Shown here one piece after another: positions 41,864-48,848 of a stretch of DNA of 48,848 bases; the stretch's first letter is position 1; every line of letters starts with the position of its first letter. The notes beneath the pieces are model-generated. The model did no database searches. It was not told where the DNA came from and saw nothing but the letters and a program-made list of their open reading frames with translations. The stretch is from assembly GCF_900115625.1 (NCBI RefSeq), contig NZ_FOXD01000023.1, positions 1 to 48,848 of the forward strand. Direction: 5' to 3'. This DNA is from Salibacterium halotolerans. Lineage in GTDB: Bacteria; Bacillota; Bacilli; Bacillales; Marinococcaceae. Both the position numbers and the translations under genes were made by a program.

Positions 41864-43408
41864 ATGACGTCGACTTTTCATGGATTAGAGACAGCACTCC
41901 GCGGAATGAGAACCCAGCAGGCAGCCCTGCATACGACCGGCCACAATATTTCCAATGCCAATACAGAAGGGTACAGCCGCCAGCGCGTCAACTTCGGACA
42001 GACGGAACCGTATCCCGCCGCCGCAAGGAACGCGCCGGAAATCCCGGGTCAGATCGGAACCGGGGTGCAGGCGGACTTTGTGCAGCGTATCCGCGAAGGA
42101 TATCTCGATCAGCAGTTCCGCGGCGAAAACGCCCAGTCCGGGTACTGGGAAGCACGTCACTCTTCTCTTGAGCGGATGGAAGGGCTGCTGAATGAGCCGT
42201 CGGACCAGGGGCTGTCCAGTAAAATGAACCAGTTTTACGACGCGCTTCAGGATTTATCAGCCAACCCCGAAGACTCCGGGGCCCGTGCCGTCGTGAAAGA
42301 ACGGGGCATTGCGCTGGCGGATTCGTTTAATTACATGTCAGACAAGCTCTCATCCAATAAAGCGGATCTGGCCAATCAAATCGGTACAAACGAAAAAGAA
42401 ATTAATTCCATTCTCAGCAATATCAACAGCGTAAACAAACAAATCGGCAGTGTCGAACCGAACGGGCAGATTCCAAACGATCTGTACGATGAGCGCGACC
42501 GACTGCTTGATGATTTGTCCAAGCGGATGAATATTGAAGTCGAGAACCTCGAGCCTGAAGGCCTTGCCAATTCCGCTGCGGAAGGTAAAGTCAATGTTTA
42601 CCTTCTTAATGGTGAGGGAGAGCGGATGACGGATGGTGACGGTAATGATATTAAATTGATTGATGGAAACAATCTGGATCACCGCACGATAGACATTGAA
42701 AGTGGAAGTGATAACACAGAAACAAATACCAGCGGTGAAGACAACGGCAGAATGGGGAATGTGCAGTTGAGTTGGGAATCCGGGTCCGGCTCAACAGCCG
42801 ATATTGATATCAAAAAATCCCCCGGCTCGCTTGCCGGGATGCTTGAGATGCATGATGGTAAAAACGCTGCAGGAGAAGACCTGAGCGGCACGTACCCGGA
42901 TTTGATGAGTAAGTTAAATGAATTAGCTTATAACTTTGCTTCAAACTTTAACACTCAGCATGAAAAGGGAACAGACTTAAATGGAGATGATGGAGGAAAT
43001 TTCTTTACCGTTTCAGGAACACCTGAGGCAGCTACCATATCTGTGGCTGAGGACATTAAGGAGAATCCTGATAAAATAGCTGCCTCATTAGATGGTAACG
43101 CCGGCGATGGTTCGAATGCGACCGAGCTTTCGAATATCAAATCGGACCACTTTGACGAAGAATATCAGTCGCTGATCGGAGAATACGGAGTGGAGACCTC
43201 TGAAGCGAAACAGATGATGGATAACAGCGCCACGCTCCGCGACAATGTCGACAGCCGCCGTATGGAAGTGAGCAGTGTGTCGCTCGACGAAGAAATGACA
43301 AATATGATCCAGTTTCAGCAGGCCTACAACGCCGCGGCACGGAATATAACGGCCGTCGATGAAATGCTCGACCGGATTATCAATAACATGGGACGCGTTG
43401 GAATCTAA
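41864..43408 (+). CDS. flgK: Flagellar hook-associated protein 1 (HAP1)
   Basis: 514 residues. The N-terminal part (FHGLETALRGMRTQQAALHTTGHNISNANTEGYSRQRVNFGQTEP) and the C-terminal part (SSVSLDEEMTNMIQFQQAYNAAARNITAVDEMLDRIINNMGRVGI) are the conserved flagellar rod/hook regions. The middle (~230-430) is variable, acidic and lower in G+C from about 42880 to 43110. It forms the first junction ring between hook and filament. AGGAGGAGAG precedes the ATG. Confidence 0.95.
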   Translation: MTSTFHGLETALRGMRTQQAALHTTGHNISNANTEGYSRQRVNFGQTEPYPAAARNAPEIPGQIGTGVQADFVQRIREGYLDQQFRGENAQSGYWEARHSSLERMEGLLNEPSDQGLSSKMNQFYDALQDLSANPEDSGARAVVKERGIALADSFNYMSDKLSSNKADLANQIGTNEKEINSILSNINSVNKQIGSVEPNGQIPNDLYDERDRLLDDLSKRMNIEVENLEPEGLANSAAEGKVNVYLLNGEGERMTDGDGNDIKLIDGNNLDHRTIDIESGSDNTETNTSGEDNGRMGNVQLSWESGSGSTADIDIKKSPGSLAGMLEMHDGKNAAGEDLSGTYPDLMSKLNELAYNFASNFNTQHEKGTDLNGDDGGNFFTVSGTPEAATISVAEDIKENPDKIAASLDGNAGDGSNATELSNIKSDHFDEEYQSLIGEYGVETSEAKQMMDNSATLRDNVDSRRMEVSSVSLDEEMTNMIQFQQAYNAAARNITAVDEMLDRIINNMGRVGI

Positions 43409-43434
43409 TACCGTGGTAAAGGAAGGTGAACGCC

Positions 43435-44310
43435 ATGCGGGTAACACAATCTATGCTGACACAGAATTCGCTTCAAAATCTGCAGCAGAGTAATGAACGG
43501 CTGGGTATCCTGCAGGAGCAGCTTTCGACAGGCAAGAAAATAACGAAAGCCTCTCAGGATCCGGTTATTGCAATGAGCGGTATCCGGTACCGCGGAGAAA
43601 CGAATCAGATCCAGCAGTTTCAGCGTAACGTCGGGGAAATGAAAAACTGGATGAATTCAACGGATTCCGCTTTGGATAAGTCGACAGAAGCTCTGCAGCG
43701 TGTCCGTGAATTAACTACACAGGCGGCTAACGACACATACGAAGAGGGACAGCGCGAGAATATTGCGGAAGAGGTAGCTCAACTACGTAATCACATCGGC
43801 GATATGGCTAATACAAAAATGAACGGGAAGTACATCTTTAACGGTACCAACACCCAGACAGCTCCTGTTGATGATAATGGAAATACGAACTTTGGTGATG
43901 GCGAAGTAGAAATGGAACTGATGGATGGAGTGAAGATCAAAGCTAACTCCAATCCGAAGAATACATTCGGAAATGGATTATTTAATACCTTGAGTAATTT
44001 GGAAGAAGATCTTCGTGATGATTCAAAATCCGGGGAAGATATCGGTGAATATCTAGACGACGTTGACTCCCATATCAATGACATGGTGAATGAACGGGCC
44101 GAGGTAGGAGCCCGCCAAAACCGGGTGGAAATGATTGAAAGCAGGCTTGGCCAGCAGGAAGTAACGGCGAAAGAAATTATGTCGGAAAATGAAGATGCCG
44201 ATATGGCAAAAGTGATTATGAATTTGACAACGCAGGAGAGTGTGCATAAAGCCGCCCTTTCTGCGAGTGCACGAATTATTCAGCCGACGCTGCTGGATTT
44301 TCTACGCTAA
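43435..44310 (+). CDS. flgL: Flagellar hook-associated protein 3 (HAP3)
   Basis: 291 residues. MRVTQSMLTQNSLQNLQQSNERLGILQEQLSTGKKITKASQDPV at the start and ESVHKAALSASARIIQPTLLDFLR at the end are flagellin-like D0/D1 parts. The middle (~125-205) is variable and acidic. It forms the second junction ring. I start at ATG 43435, five bases after AGGAAGGTGA; the GTG at 43426 overlaps that site. It follows flgK by 26 bp. Confidence 0.94.
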   Translation: MRVTQSMLTQNSLQNLQQSNERLGILQEQLSTGKKITKASQDPVIAMSGIRYRGETNQIQQFQRNVGEMKNWMNSTDSALDKSTEALQRVRELTTQAANDTYEEGQRENIAEEVAQLRNHIGDMANTKMNGKYIFNGTNTQTAPVDDNGNTNFGDGEVEMELMDGVKIKANSNPKNTFGNGLFNTLSNLEEDLRDDSKSGEDIGEYLDDVDSHINDMVNERAEVGARQNRVEMIESRLGQQEVTAKEIMSENEDADMAKVIMNLTTQESVHKAALSASARIIQPTLLDFLR

Positions 44311-44338
44311 AACATCATAAAGTTGAACGAATGATGAA

Positions 44339-44390
44339 TATGCCGGTTTCGGAAAGAGCAGCATGATCTGCTTTAGCGTTCCGGCATTTT
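44339..44390 (+). terminator. Possible terminator or attenuator between flgL and fliW
   Basis: ATGCCGG and CCGGCAT enclose an inner AAAGAGCAG/CTGCTTT hairpin, followed by TTTCTGT. yviE, normally here in B. subtilis, is absent. Confidence 0.5.
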
Positions 44391-44453
44391 CTGTAACACC
44401 CGCAGCATAAAAGAAAAACGCTGGAATCATAATTGTTAAAAGGAGAGGCAGCC

Positions 44454-44909
44454 TTGAATATCCAGACGAAATATTTCGGAGAGATCCGCATTGAAGAAAA
44501 CAGTATCCTGCGTTTTGAACAGGGCCTCCCCGCATTTGAAGACGAGACAGCCTTTGTGCTTCTCCCCTTCACGAGCGATGAGGTGTTTTTTATTTTGCAG
44601 TCCATCCACACCCCGCAGCTTGCCTTTGTGATGACCGATCCTTTTCAGTTTTTTGATGACTATCAGGTGGAAGTACCGGATTCGGTTATCGAACAGCTGG
44701 AGATTGAAGAAGAGAAAGACGTAGCTCTCTTTGTCATGCTGACACTGGAGGAGCCTTTTTCCGAAACAACCGCCAACCTGCAGGCCCCGATTCTGTTGAA
44801 TATGAAGGTGCAGAAAGGGAAGCAGCATATCTTGAGCGAATCCCCGTACGAACGAAAGCATTTCATTTTCCCGCAGGACAGCCAGGCGGAAGAGAAAGGG
44901 GCCCGCTGA
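44454..44909 (+). CDS. fliW: Flagellar assembly factor FliW
   Basis: 151 residues. [30 protein letters not shown] at the start and [21 protein letters not shown] are FliW hallmarks; the C-terminal part holds [17 protein letters not shown]. FliW binds CsrA and releases it from hag mRNA when it is free of flagellin. I start at TTG 44454, six bases after AAGGAGAGG; the upstream TTG at 44433 lies before that site. csrA begins one base after the stop. Confidence 0.93.
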   Translation: MNIQTKYFGEIRIEENSILRFEQGLPAFEDETAFVLLPFTSDEVFFILQSIHTPQLAFVMTDPFQFFDDYQVEVPDSVIEQLEIEEEKDVALFVMLTLEEPFSETTANLQAPILLNMKVQKGKQHILSESPYERKHFIFPQDSQAEEKGAR

Positions 44910-44910
44910 T

Positions 44911-45141
44911 ATGCTCGTATTAACGCGGAAACCAAATGAGTCCATCCAGATCGGGGAAGACATTGAGATCAAAGTTATCGCTGTGGAAGGCGACCAGGTC
45001 AAGCTCGGCATTAACGCTCCATCCCACGTGGACATTCACCGCCGCGAAGTATACCTTTCCATTCAGGAAGAAAACAACGAAGCCGCCGGCGACGATAATT
45101 TGTCAATTCTGGAAGCTCTATCCCAGCAGCTGAAAAAGTAG
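44911..45141 (+). CDS. csrA: Carbon storage/translation regulator CsrA
   Basis: 76 residues. [23 protein letters not shown] with [19 protein letters not shown] is the full CsrA RNA-binding fold, including the conserved Arg in IHRREVY. It represses flagellin translation by binding GGA hairpins in the hag leader and is held in check by FliW, encoded just upstream. A C-terminal extension of ~20 residues is acidic and serine/leucine rich, and ends with KK. Confidence 0.96.
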   Translation: MLVLTRKPNESIQIGEDIEIKVIAVEGDQVKLGINAPSHVDIHRREVYLSIQEENNEAAGDDNLSILEALSQQLKK

Positions 45142-45355
45142 AAAATCATCGAATGTTGTTCTGTGCAGGCCGAAGGTAGGATATATTTGTTCCAAAAAGG
45201 CTCTGACAAAGGAAGAAAGGTACTGTCGTTCCTTGCGCCAAACCCCTGTAGAAGGTAATATTTACTTACAAGGAGATATAACTGCCATCTTTCGACATGC
45301 AGGCAGAAATGAACACTCCCATCCAGTCAGGATAATAATCAGGGGGAATGAAGGA

Positions 45356-46057
45356 ATGGTCAGAACCGTGCATAAGAACGATTATGGAGCGGCGAAACTT
45401 CCAACGCTTTTTCTCGATCTTGATGGCTCCAGCCGTGTAAAAAAGGCTGCAGCACAGTTGGACAAGCCATTGATCGAAGCAGAAGCGTCATCTTTAATGA
45501 GTGCGCTGTCAGATGGACTGAAAAGAAACACCATCTATCATACGGCCTGCAATGAAAAGACATTGTATGAAAAGGTCCATGAACTGCAGGCGGCAGAAAC
45601 CTACTTTCGTCTCGGGATCAATCTACCGTCGGAAAAAACAGAGTTGGTGAAGCAGCTGCTTCCTTATGATATATCGATAGTCTTGGCGTCCGACCGGCAG
45701 GAAACCCAGTGGTTCAGGCACTTTTTGGAATCATATAATTTCCCTGTCTATATCGATCCATGGTTCCAACCGTTTCTCGTGAAGAAATACCGGGAGCTTC
45801 ATGAAGAGCGGGAGGAAACCATCCGCGAACTTCATTTGAATATTGAAAAAATCCGCACCATTTTATCGGATGCGGAACTTCGCATTTTTGAAAAGATTAT
45901 CGAAGGTAAAAGCAACCGGCGTATCGCCGAAGAAAGCTTTCTCGCTGTCGCCACCGTGAATAACCACGTGAGCCATTTGACGAGAAAGATGGGTGCAAAC
46001 GACCGCACCCACACGATTAAGCGGGCGATAGAAAAAGACTGGATCCGTATTTCCTAA
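45356..46057 (+). CDS. LuxR-family transcriptional regulator of unknown role
   Basis: 233 residues. The C-terminal ~65 residues are a LuxR/GerE helix-turn-helix (LSDAELRIFEKIIEGKSNRRIAEESFLAVATVNNHVSHLTRKM), close to the DegU and ComA type. Residues ~1-130 are a domain I do not recognise, without the Asp pocket of a receiver. A predicted helix (FLVKKYRELHEEREETIRELHLNIEKI) links them. I start at ATG 45356 after AGGGGG; the frame is open upstream to 45233. It sits between csrA and comK, and ends four bases before the comK stop, convergent with it. A role in flagellin or competence control is possible, from position only. Confidence 0.75.
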   Translation: MVRTVHKNDYGAAKLPTLFLDLDGSSRVKKAAAQLDKPLIEAEASSLMSALSDGLKRNTIYHTACNEKTLYEKVHELQAAETYFRLGINLPSEKTELVKQLLPYDISIVLASDRQETQWFRHFLESYNFPVYIDPWFQPFLVKKYRELHEEREETIRELHLNIEKIRTILSDAELRIFEKIIEGKSNRRIAEESFLAVATVNNHVSHLTRKMGANDRTHTIKRAIEKDWIRIS

Positions 46058-46061
46058 AATG

Positions 46062-46547
46062 TTAAACCTGCATCTCCCGTGTCTCCACCATCGTCTGGCA
46101 GCGGCCTGTTTTCAGAATCTGCTGCTTCGCATGATACAGGGAGGCGTTCACTTTCACACGTTCTCCATTCCGGAATACAAGATATGTCCCCTGGTCATAC
46201 TTGTCCATTTCCACACGGAGAACATGGGAATAGAAGAACCAGCTGTTTTCCCCTTCGCGGCCGCCCGGCAGAGGAAACGCATAAATGGAAGACTTCTCAT
46301 TGACCGGAACCGGCCTCCGGTACTTAAATCCGAGTTTATTCTTCACATATGTCAGCCGTCCTGCCAGTGATGATCCCCCCTCCAGGCACGCTTCCTCTAT
46401 AATGGACGTCACCGGCTGCGCACTGAATACAGAACCGCCCGTCTCATAGATTCTTGTCCTCACGTCCCCATCCCGCATCGCAACCAGCCCTACTGTATTC
46501 CTCGTTACACTATACGTATTCCTGAACTCAAGCATACGTGTCATCAT
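46062..46547 (-). CDS. comK: Competence transcription factor ComK-like, short C-terminus
   Basis: 161 residues. TYSVTRNTVGLVAM, IYETGG, GSSLAGRLTYVKNKLGFKYRRPVPVNEKSSIYAFPLPG, WFFYSHVLRVEMDKYDQGTYLVFRNGE and YHAKQQILKTGR follow the pattern of B. subtilis ComK (192 residues). The last ~35 residues of the B. subtilis protein appear absent. ComK activates DNA-uptake genes such as comF and ssbB, both in this window. I start at ATG 46547 (AGGGG six bases upstream); TTG 46553 is also in frame. It is divergent from hag, unlike the B. subtilis location. Confidence 0.82.
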   Translation of the reverse strand: MMTRMLEFRNTYSVTRNTVGLVAMRDGDVRTRIYETGGSVFSAQPVTSIIEEACLEGGSSLAGRLTYVKNKLGFKYRRPVPVNEKSSIYAFPLPGGREGENSWFFYSHVLRVEMDKYDQGTYLVFRNGERVKVNASLYHAKQQILKTGRCQTMVETREMQV

Positions 46548-46730
46548 GCACAACCCCTATCCTCAAAATGGGTGCAAAATCATGGTGCGAATCTGTATCT
46601 CCTATATAACCACACCCTTACAGAAAAATCCATCGTTTTCTAACAATTTTGCAATATTATAGTAAAGACGTACAGACAGAAAAGAAAACTTCTTTTCAAA
46701 AAGAACATCACAAAAAATGAAAAATATACT

Positions 46731-46756
46731 TAAATACAGAGAACAGATGCCGATAT
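46731..46756 (+). promoter_or_regulatory. SigD promoter of hag
   Basis: TAAA (46731-46734), then 14 bp, then a perfect GCCGATAT (46749-46756). The transcript would begin near 46763, giving a ~115-nt leader. The rest of the 46548-46878 gap is A/T rich and probably contains the comK promoter on the other strand. Confidence 0.92.
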
Positions 46757-46762
46757 AAGGGA

Positions 46763-46878
46763 TGTAAGGGCGCAGAAGACCCTGGCGGCCGACAGGACTT
46801 CCGAGCACCCAAGCGGACGTTTCCGCCACACGGACGTGGCAGCAGAACGTAAAAACACACTCAAGGAGGAACTATTTT
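46763..46878 (+). promoter_or_regulatory. hag leader with several CsrA-type GGA motifs
   Basis: GGA motifs occur in ACAGGAC (46792-46798), in a GCGGA/TCCGC hairpin (46813-46826), in the loop of CCAC-ACGGAC-GTGG (46826-46839), and in the ribosome binding site CAAGGAGGAAC (46862-46872). The third matches the CsrA consensus core closely. Fits CsrA repression of flagellin. Confidence 0.65.
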
Positions 46879-48615
46879 ATGATTATTAACAGTAATATTC
46901 CGGCGCTGAATACTTACAATCAGATGAGCCAAAACCGCAGTGACATGCAGGATTCCATGGAAAAGCTGTCTTCCGGACAGCGTATCAACAGTGCTGCTGA
47001 TGACGCAGCCGGTCTTGCCATTTCCGAAAAAATGCGCGGGCAGATCCGCGGTTTGGACCAGGCAAGCCGCAACTCCCAGGATGCTATTTCGATGATTCAA
47101 ACAGCAGAAGGTGCATTGAGCGAAACGCACAGCATCCTGCAGCGTACACGTGAGCTTGCTGTGCAGGCATCCAACGACACCAACACGGAAACAGACCGTG
47201 GAGAAATTCAGAAAGAAGTTAATCAGCTGACATCAGAAATCAACCGTATTGGAAACACTACAGAATTCAATACGCAAAGTCTGCTGAAAGGCGATGGACA
47301 ATCCAACTTAGACAAGACTGGATTGGTAGATGATGTAACTTTACAAAATGGAGCTGCCAAGCAAACAACTGAAGCTTCAAAGACTACTACAATTACCGGC
47401 GCGGCAAGTGAGAATGCTTCCATATCGATTAATTTGGGTGGACAAGACTTAACCGTAAATTTTGAAGCCAATGATTCAAATTCAGATGTAGAAGCTGGTA
47501 CGGGTTATAATGTTCAATCCAATAGTGCAAGCGTTGATGTATCTGGTACCCCTAGTACTGATAACACAGCTGCAGGAGCTAGAGATGCTCTTCAAAAAGT
47601 TATTGATTCAAATGAAGTTTTAAAAGGTAACTATGAAGTTAGTGGTTCTGGATCTGATATTACCGTTTCTGCTGTCAAAGGTGGCGATTTTGAAGGCCAG
47701 GCAGGTAATGGCAGCATAGCAGATTCAACTGTAACACAGGGAACAGGAACCTCACTAGCTCAAACAGTAACTCAAAATGAAACAGGTTCAACGACAGCTG
47801 CTCAAAGCGCTTCAACATCTATTGACTTCAGCGGTGTGACTTCAGATTCTGCTGTAAAAGACTTAGCTGGCACAGGTATGACAATAAACGGCCAGCAGGT
47901 TGAATTTTACAATGCTAATGAAGGAGAATATAACGGCGACGCTACTGGTGTGAATATTTCCAATGCTATAGGCGCTAGCAACCGAAGTGAATCCCTTGTT
48001 GACAATATTTCTTCTCAATTAGGCTCTGAACTGGAAGGAGTAAATGTTAAAGAAGGTGGCAGCGCTAGCGAGTTAGCTATTGAAGCGAAAGAAGGCGGCG
48101 TGGACGGAAATAATATTTCTGTTACCGATGGTGGTAAACAGGAAGCATTCCAGGCCACTTTCCAAGTAGGAGCTAACAATGGTCAGTCCATGACAATTGA
48201 AGTGAATGACATGCGTGCCAACGCTCTTGGATTAACTGGTGAAGCTGGTGAAGAAGGTTTCAGTGAATCCAACAATGTGACAAATGGTACGAACAATAAC
48301 ACGGTCGAAGCAGCTCTGGATCTAACCTCATCAGAAAGTGCTTCGAAGGCCATTGAAACAATAAGCAGTGCGATCGAACAAGTGTCATCGCAGCGTTCCA
48401 ACTTAGGTTCATTCCAAAACCGTTTGGATCATACCATTAATAACTTGGAAACATCATCTGAAAATCTGTCATCTGCGGAATCCCGCATCCGTGACGTTGA
48501 CATGGCGAAAGAAATGATGGAACAGACCCGCGCTAGCACACTTGCGCAGGCGTCCCAGTCCATGCTCGCCCAAGCCAACCAACAGCCGCAGCAGGTTCTT
48601 CAGCTGCTACAATAA
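46879..48615 (+). CDS. hag: Flagellin
   Basis: 578 residues, well above the ~300 of B. subtilis Hag. Conserved D0/D1 at residues ~1-140 ([57 protein letters not shown]) and ~480-578 ([50 protein letters not shown]). The middle ~140-480 is a large insert, rich in Thr, Ser, Asn and Gly, lower in G+C than the ends, with flagellin IN-like patterns. It would form surface D2/D3 domains. Transcribed from a SigD promoter and probably repressed by CsrA. GGAGGA precedes the ATG. Confidence 0.96.
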   Translation: MIINSNIPALNTYNQMSQNRSDMQDSMEKLSSGQRINSAADDAAGLAISEKMRGQIRGLDQASRNSQDAISMIQTAEGALSETHSILQRTRELAVQASNDTNTETDRGEIQKEVNQLTSEINRIGNTTEFNTQSLLKGDGQSNLDKTGLVDDVTLQNGAAKQTTEASKTTTITGAASENASISINLGGQDLTVNFEANDSNSDVEAGTGYNVQSNSASVDVSGTPSTDNTAAGARDALQKVIDSNEVLKGNYEVSGSGSDITVSAVKGGDFEGQAGNGSIADSTVTQGTGTSLAQTVTQNETGSTTAAQSASTSIDFSGVTSDSAVKDLAGTGMTINGQQVEFYNANEGEYNGDATGVNISNAIGASNRSESLVDNISSQLGSELEGVNVKEGGSASELAIEAKEGGVDGNNISVTDGGKQEAFQATFQVGANNGQSMTIEVNDMRANALGLTGEAGEEGFSESNNVTNGTNNNTVEAALDLTSSESASKAIETISSAIEQVSSQRSNLGSFQNRLDHTINNLETSSENLSSAESRIRDVDMAKEMMEQTRASTLAQASQSMLAQANQQPQQVLQLLQ

Positions 48616-48631
48616 AATCTTTACAAATAGG

Positions 48632-48665
48632 GGGACTTCAGTTATCAATCTGGAGTCCCTTTATT
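48632..48665 (+). terminator. Terminator of hag
   Basis: GGGACTTCAG and CTGGAGTCCC form a 10-bp stem with one G-T pair, followed by TTTATTAATTG. Confidence 0.85.
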
Positions 48666-48749
48666 AATTGTGACAGGCACCATGAGAGGTATGTATGTAA
48701 ATATCTTGGTATGGAGCATTCTAACTTATCAGATTCTATTTATAAAAAC

Positions 48750-48848
48750 GGGGCTGTATCAAAAGCCCTTAACTAAAAAGCCATGGACGCCATCTTCAGA
48801 TGGTGACCATGGTTTTTTACGTATTTTTAAAGCCAGCTTATACAGCTG
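48750..48848 (+). repeat. IS-like end, right copy of the 99-bp inverted repeat
   Basis: Exact reverse complement of 1-99. It begins GGGGCTGTATCAAAAGCCC and reads outward, with the CCATGG-centred hairpin inside. It lies about 85 bp after the hag terminator. Probably the left end of an IS cut by the contig boundary. Confidence 0.7.

Noticed and set aside
1-48848. Linear plasmid or phage with terminal inverted repeats
   Set aside because: The content is core chromosomal (secA2, degSU, tagO, flagellar genes) with conserved order, no replication or structural phage genes, and the repeats look like IS ends.
1-48848. tRNA, rRNA or integrase-associated attachment site
   Set aside because: No cloverleaf-like sequence, rRNA segment or integrase gene was recognised in the window.

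Overview
The window looks like one chromosomal contig from a moderately high-G+C, probably haloalkaliphilic member of the Bacillaceae, in the neighbourhood of Alkalicoccus or Salisediminibacterium. That placement is an inference from acidic secreted proteins, many S-layer-homology (SLH) proteins and gene order. The order tagO, LCP/tagU, yigZ, degS-degU, degV, comFA-comFC, yvyF, flgM, flgN, flgK, flgL, fliW, csrA, hag follows the Bacillus subtilis arrangement closely, with yviE missing and a NERD gene inserted. Both window edges are the same 99-bp sequence in inverted orientation, starting with an insertion-sequence-like terminus, so the contig probably ends inside two IS copies.

Region 1 (1-19.8 kb) is a cell-surface region. 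It has a 7Fe ferredoxin, an SsbB-like protein, GalU, the Bacillus-type accessory Sec pair SecA2-SlaP, and five SLH proteins: one of unknown function, a phosphodiester glycosidase, a frameshifted transglycosylase, an N-acetylmuramoyl-L-alanine amidase and a CAP protein. It also holds a TPR lipoprotein, a GbsR-type regulator / isochorismatase / OpuAC-like binding protein operon, and a ribokinase. SecA2-SlaP exports S-layer proteins in B. anthracis, so the SLH enzymes here are plausible clients or neighbours of that route.

Region 2 (19.8-34.3 kb) makes and attaches a secondary wall polymer. CsaB adds the pyruvate ketal that SLH domains bind. It heads a tight operon of a polymerase/ligase, a GT4 glycosyltransferase, a split Alg14/Alg13-like glycosyltransferase, a MurJ/MVF-type flippase, UDP-glucose dehydrogenase and an SLH lipoprotein. 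Next come a SpoIID/LytB protein with a small coiled-coil protein in a lytA-like position, TagO, a NERD-domain protein and an LCP ligase. GalU supplies UDP-glucose, Ugd turns it into UDP-glucuronate, and TagO and LCP start and anchor wall polymers.

Region 3 (34.5-48.7 kb) holds regulation, competence and motility: YigZ, DegS/DegU, DegV, ComFA (frameshifted), ComFC, YvyF, FlgM, FlgN, FlgK, FlgL, FliW, CsrA, a LuxR-type regulator of unknown role, a C-terminally short ComK and a large flagellin. SigD promoters precede flgM and hag, and the hag leader carries several GGA motifs suited to CsrA, completing a FliW-CsrA-flagellin circuit.

The most unusual non-coding feature is a family of ATCGAT-centred short repeats in four intergenic regions (about 6.5, 28.2-28.7, 32.0 and 33.1 kb), three of them between convergent genes. 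Unit spacing is mostly 20-21 bp with occasional 31-32 bp steps, close to two or three helical turns. A 175-bp higher-order tandem repeat is built from these units. A MITE-like element at 6.0-6.46 kb shares its termini with the contig-edge repeats and carries three palindromic hairpins. Two genes (SLH transglycosylase, comFA) carry frameshifts.
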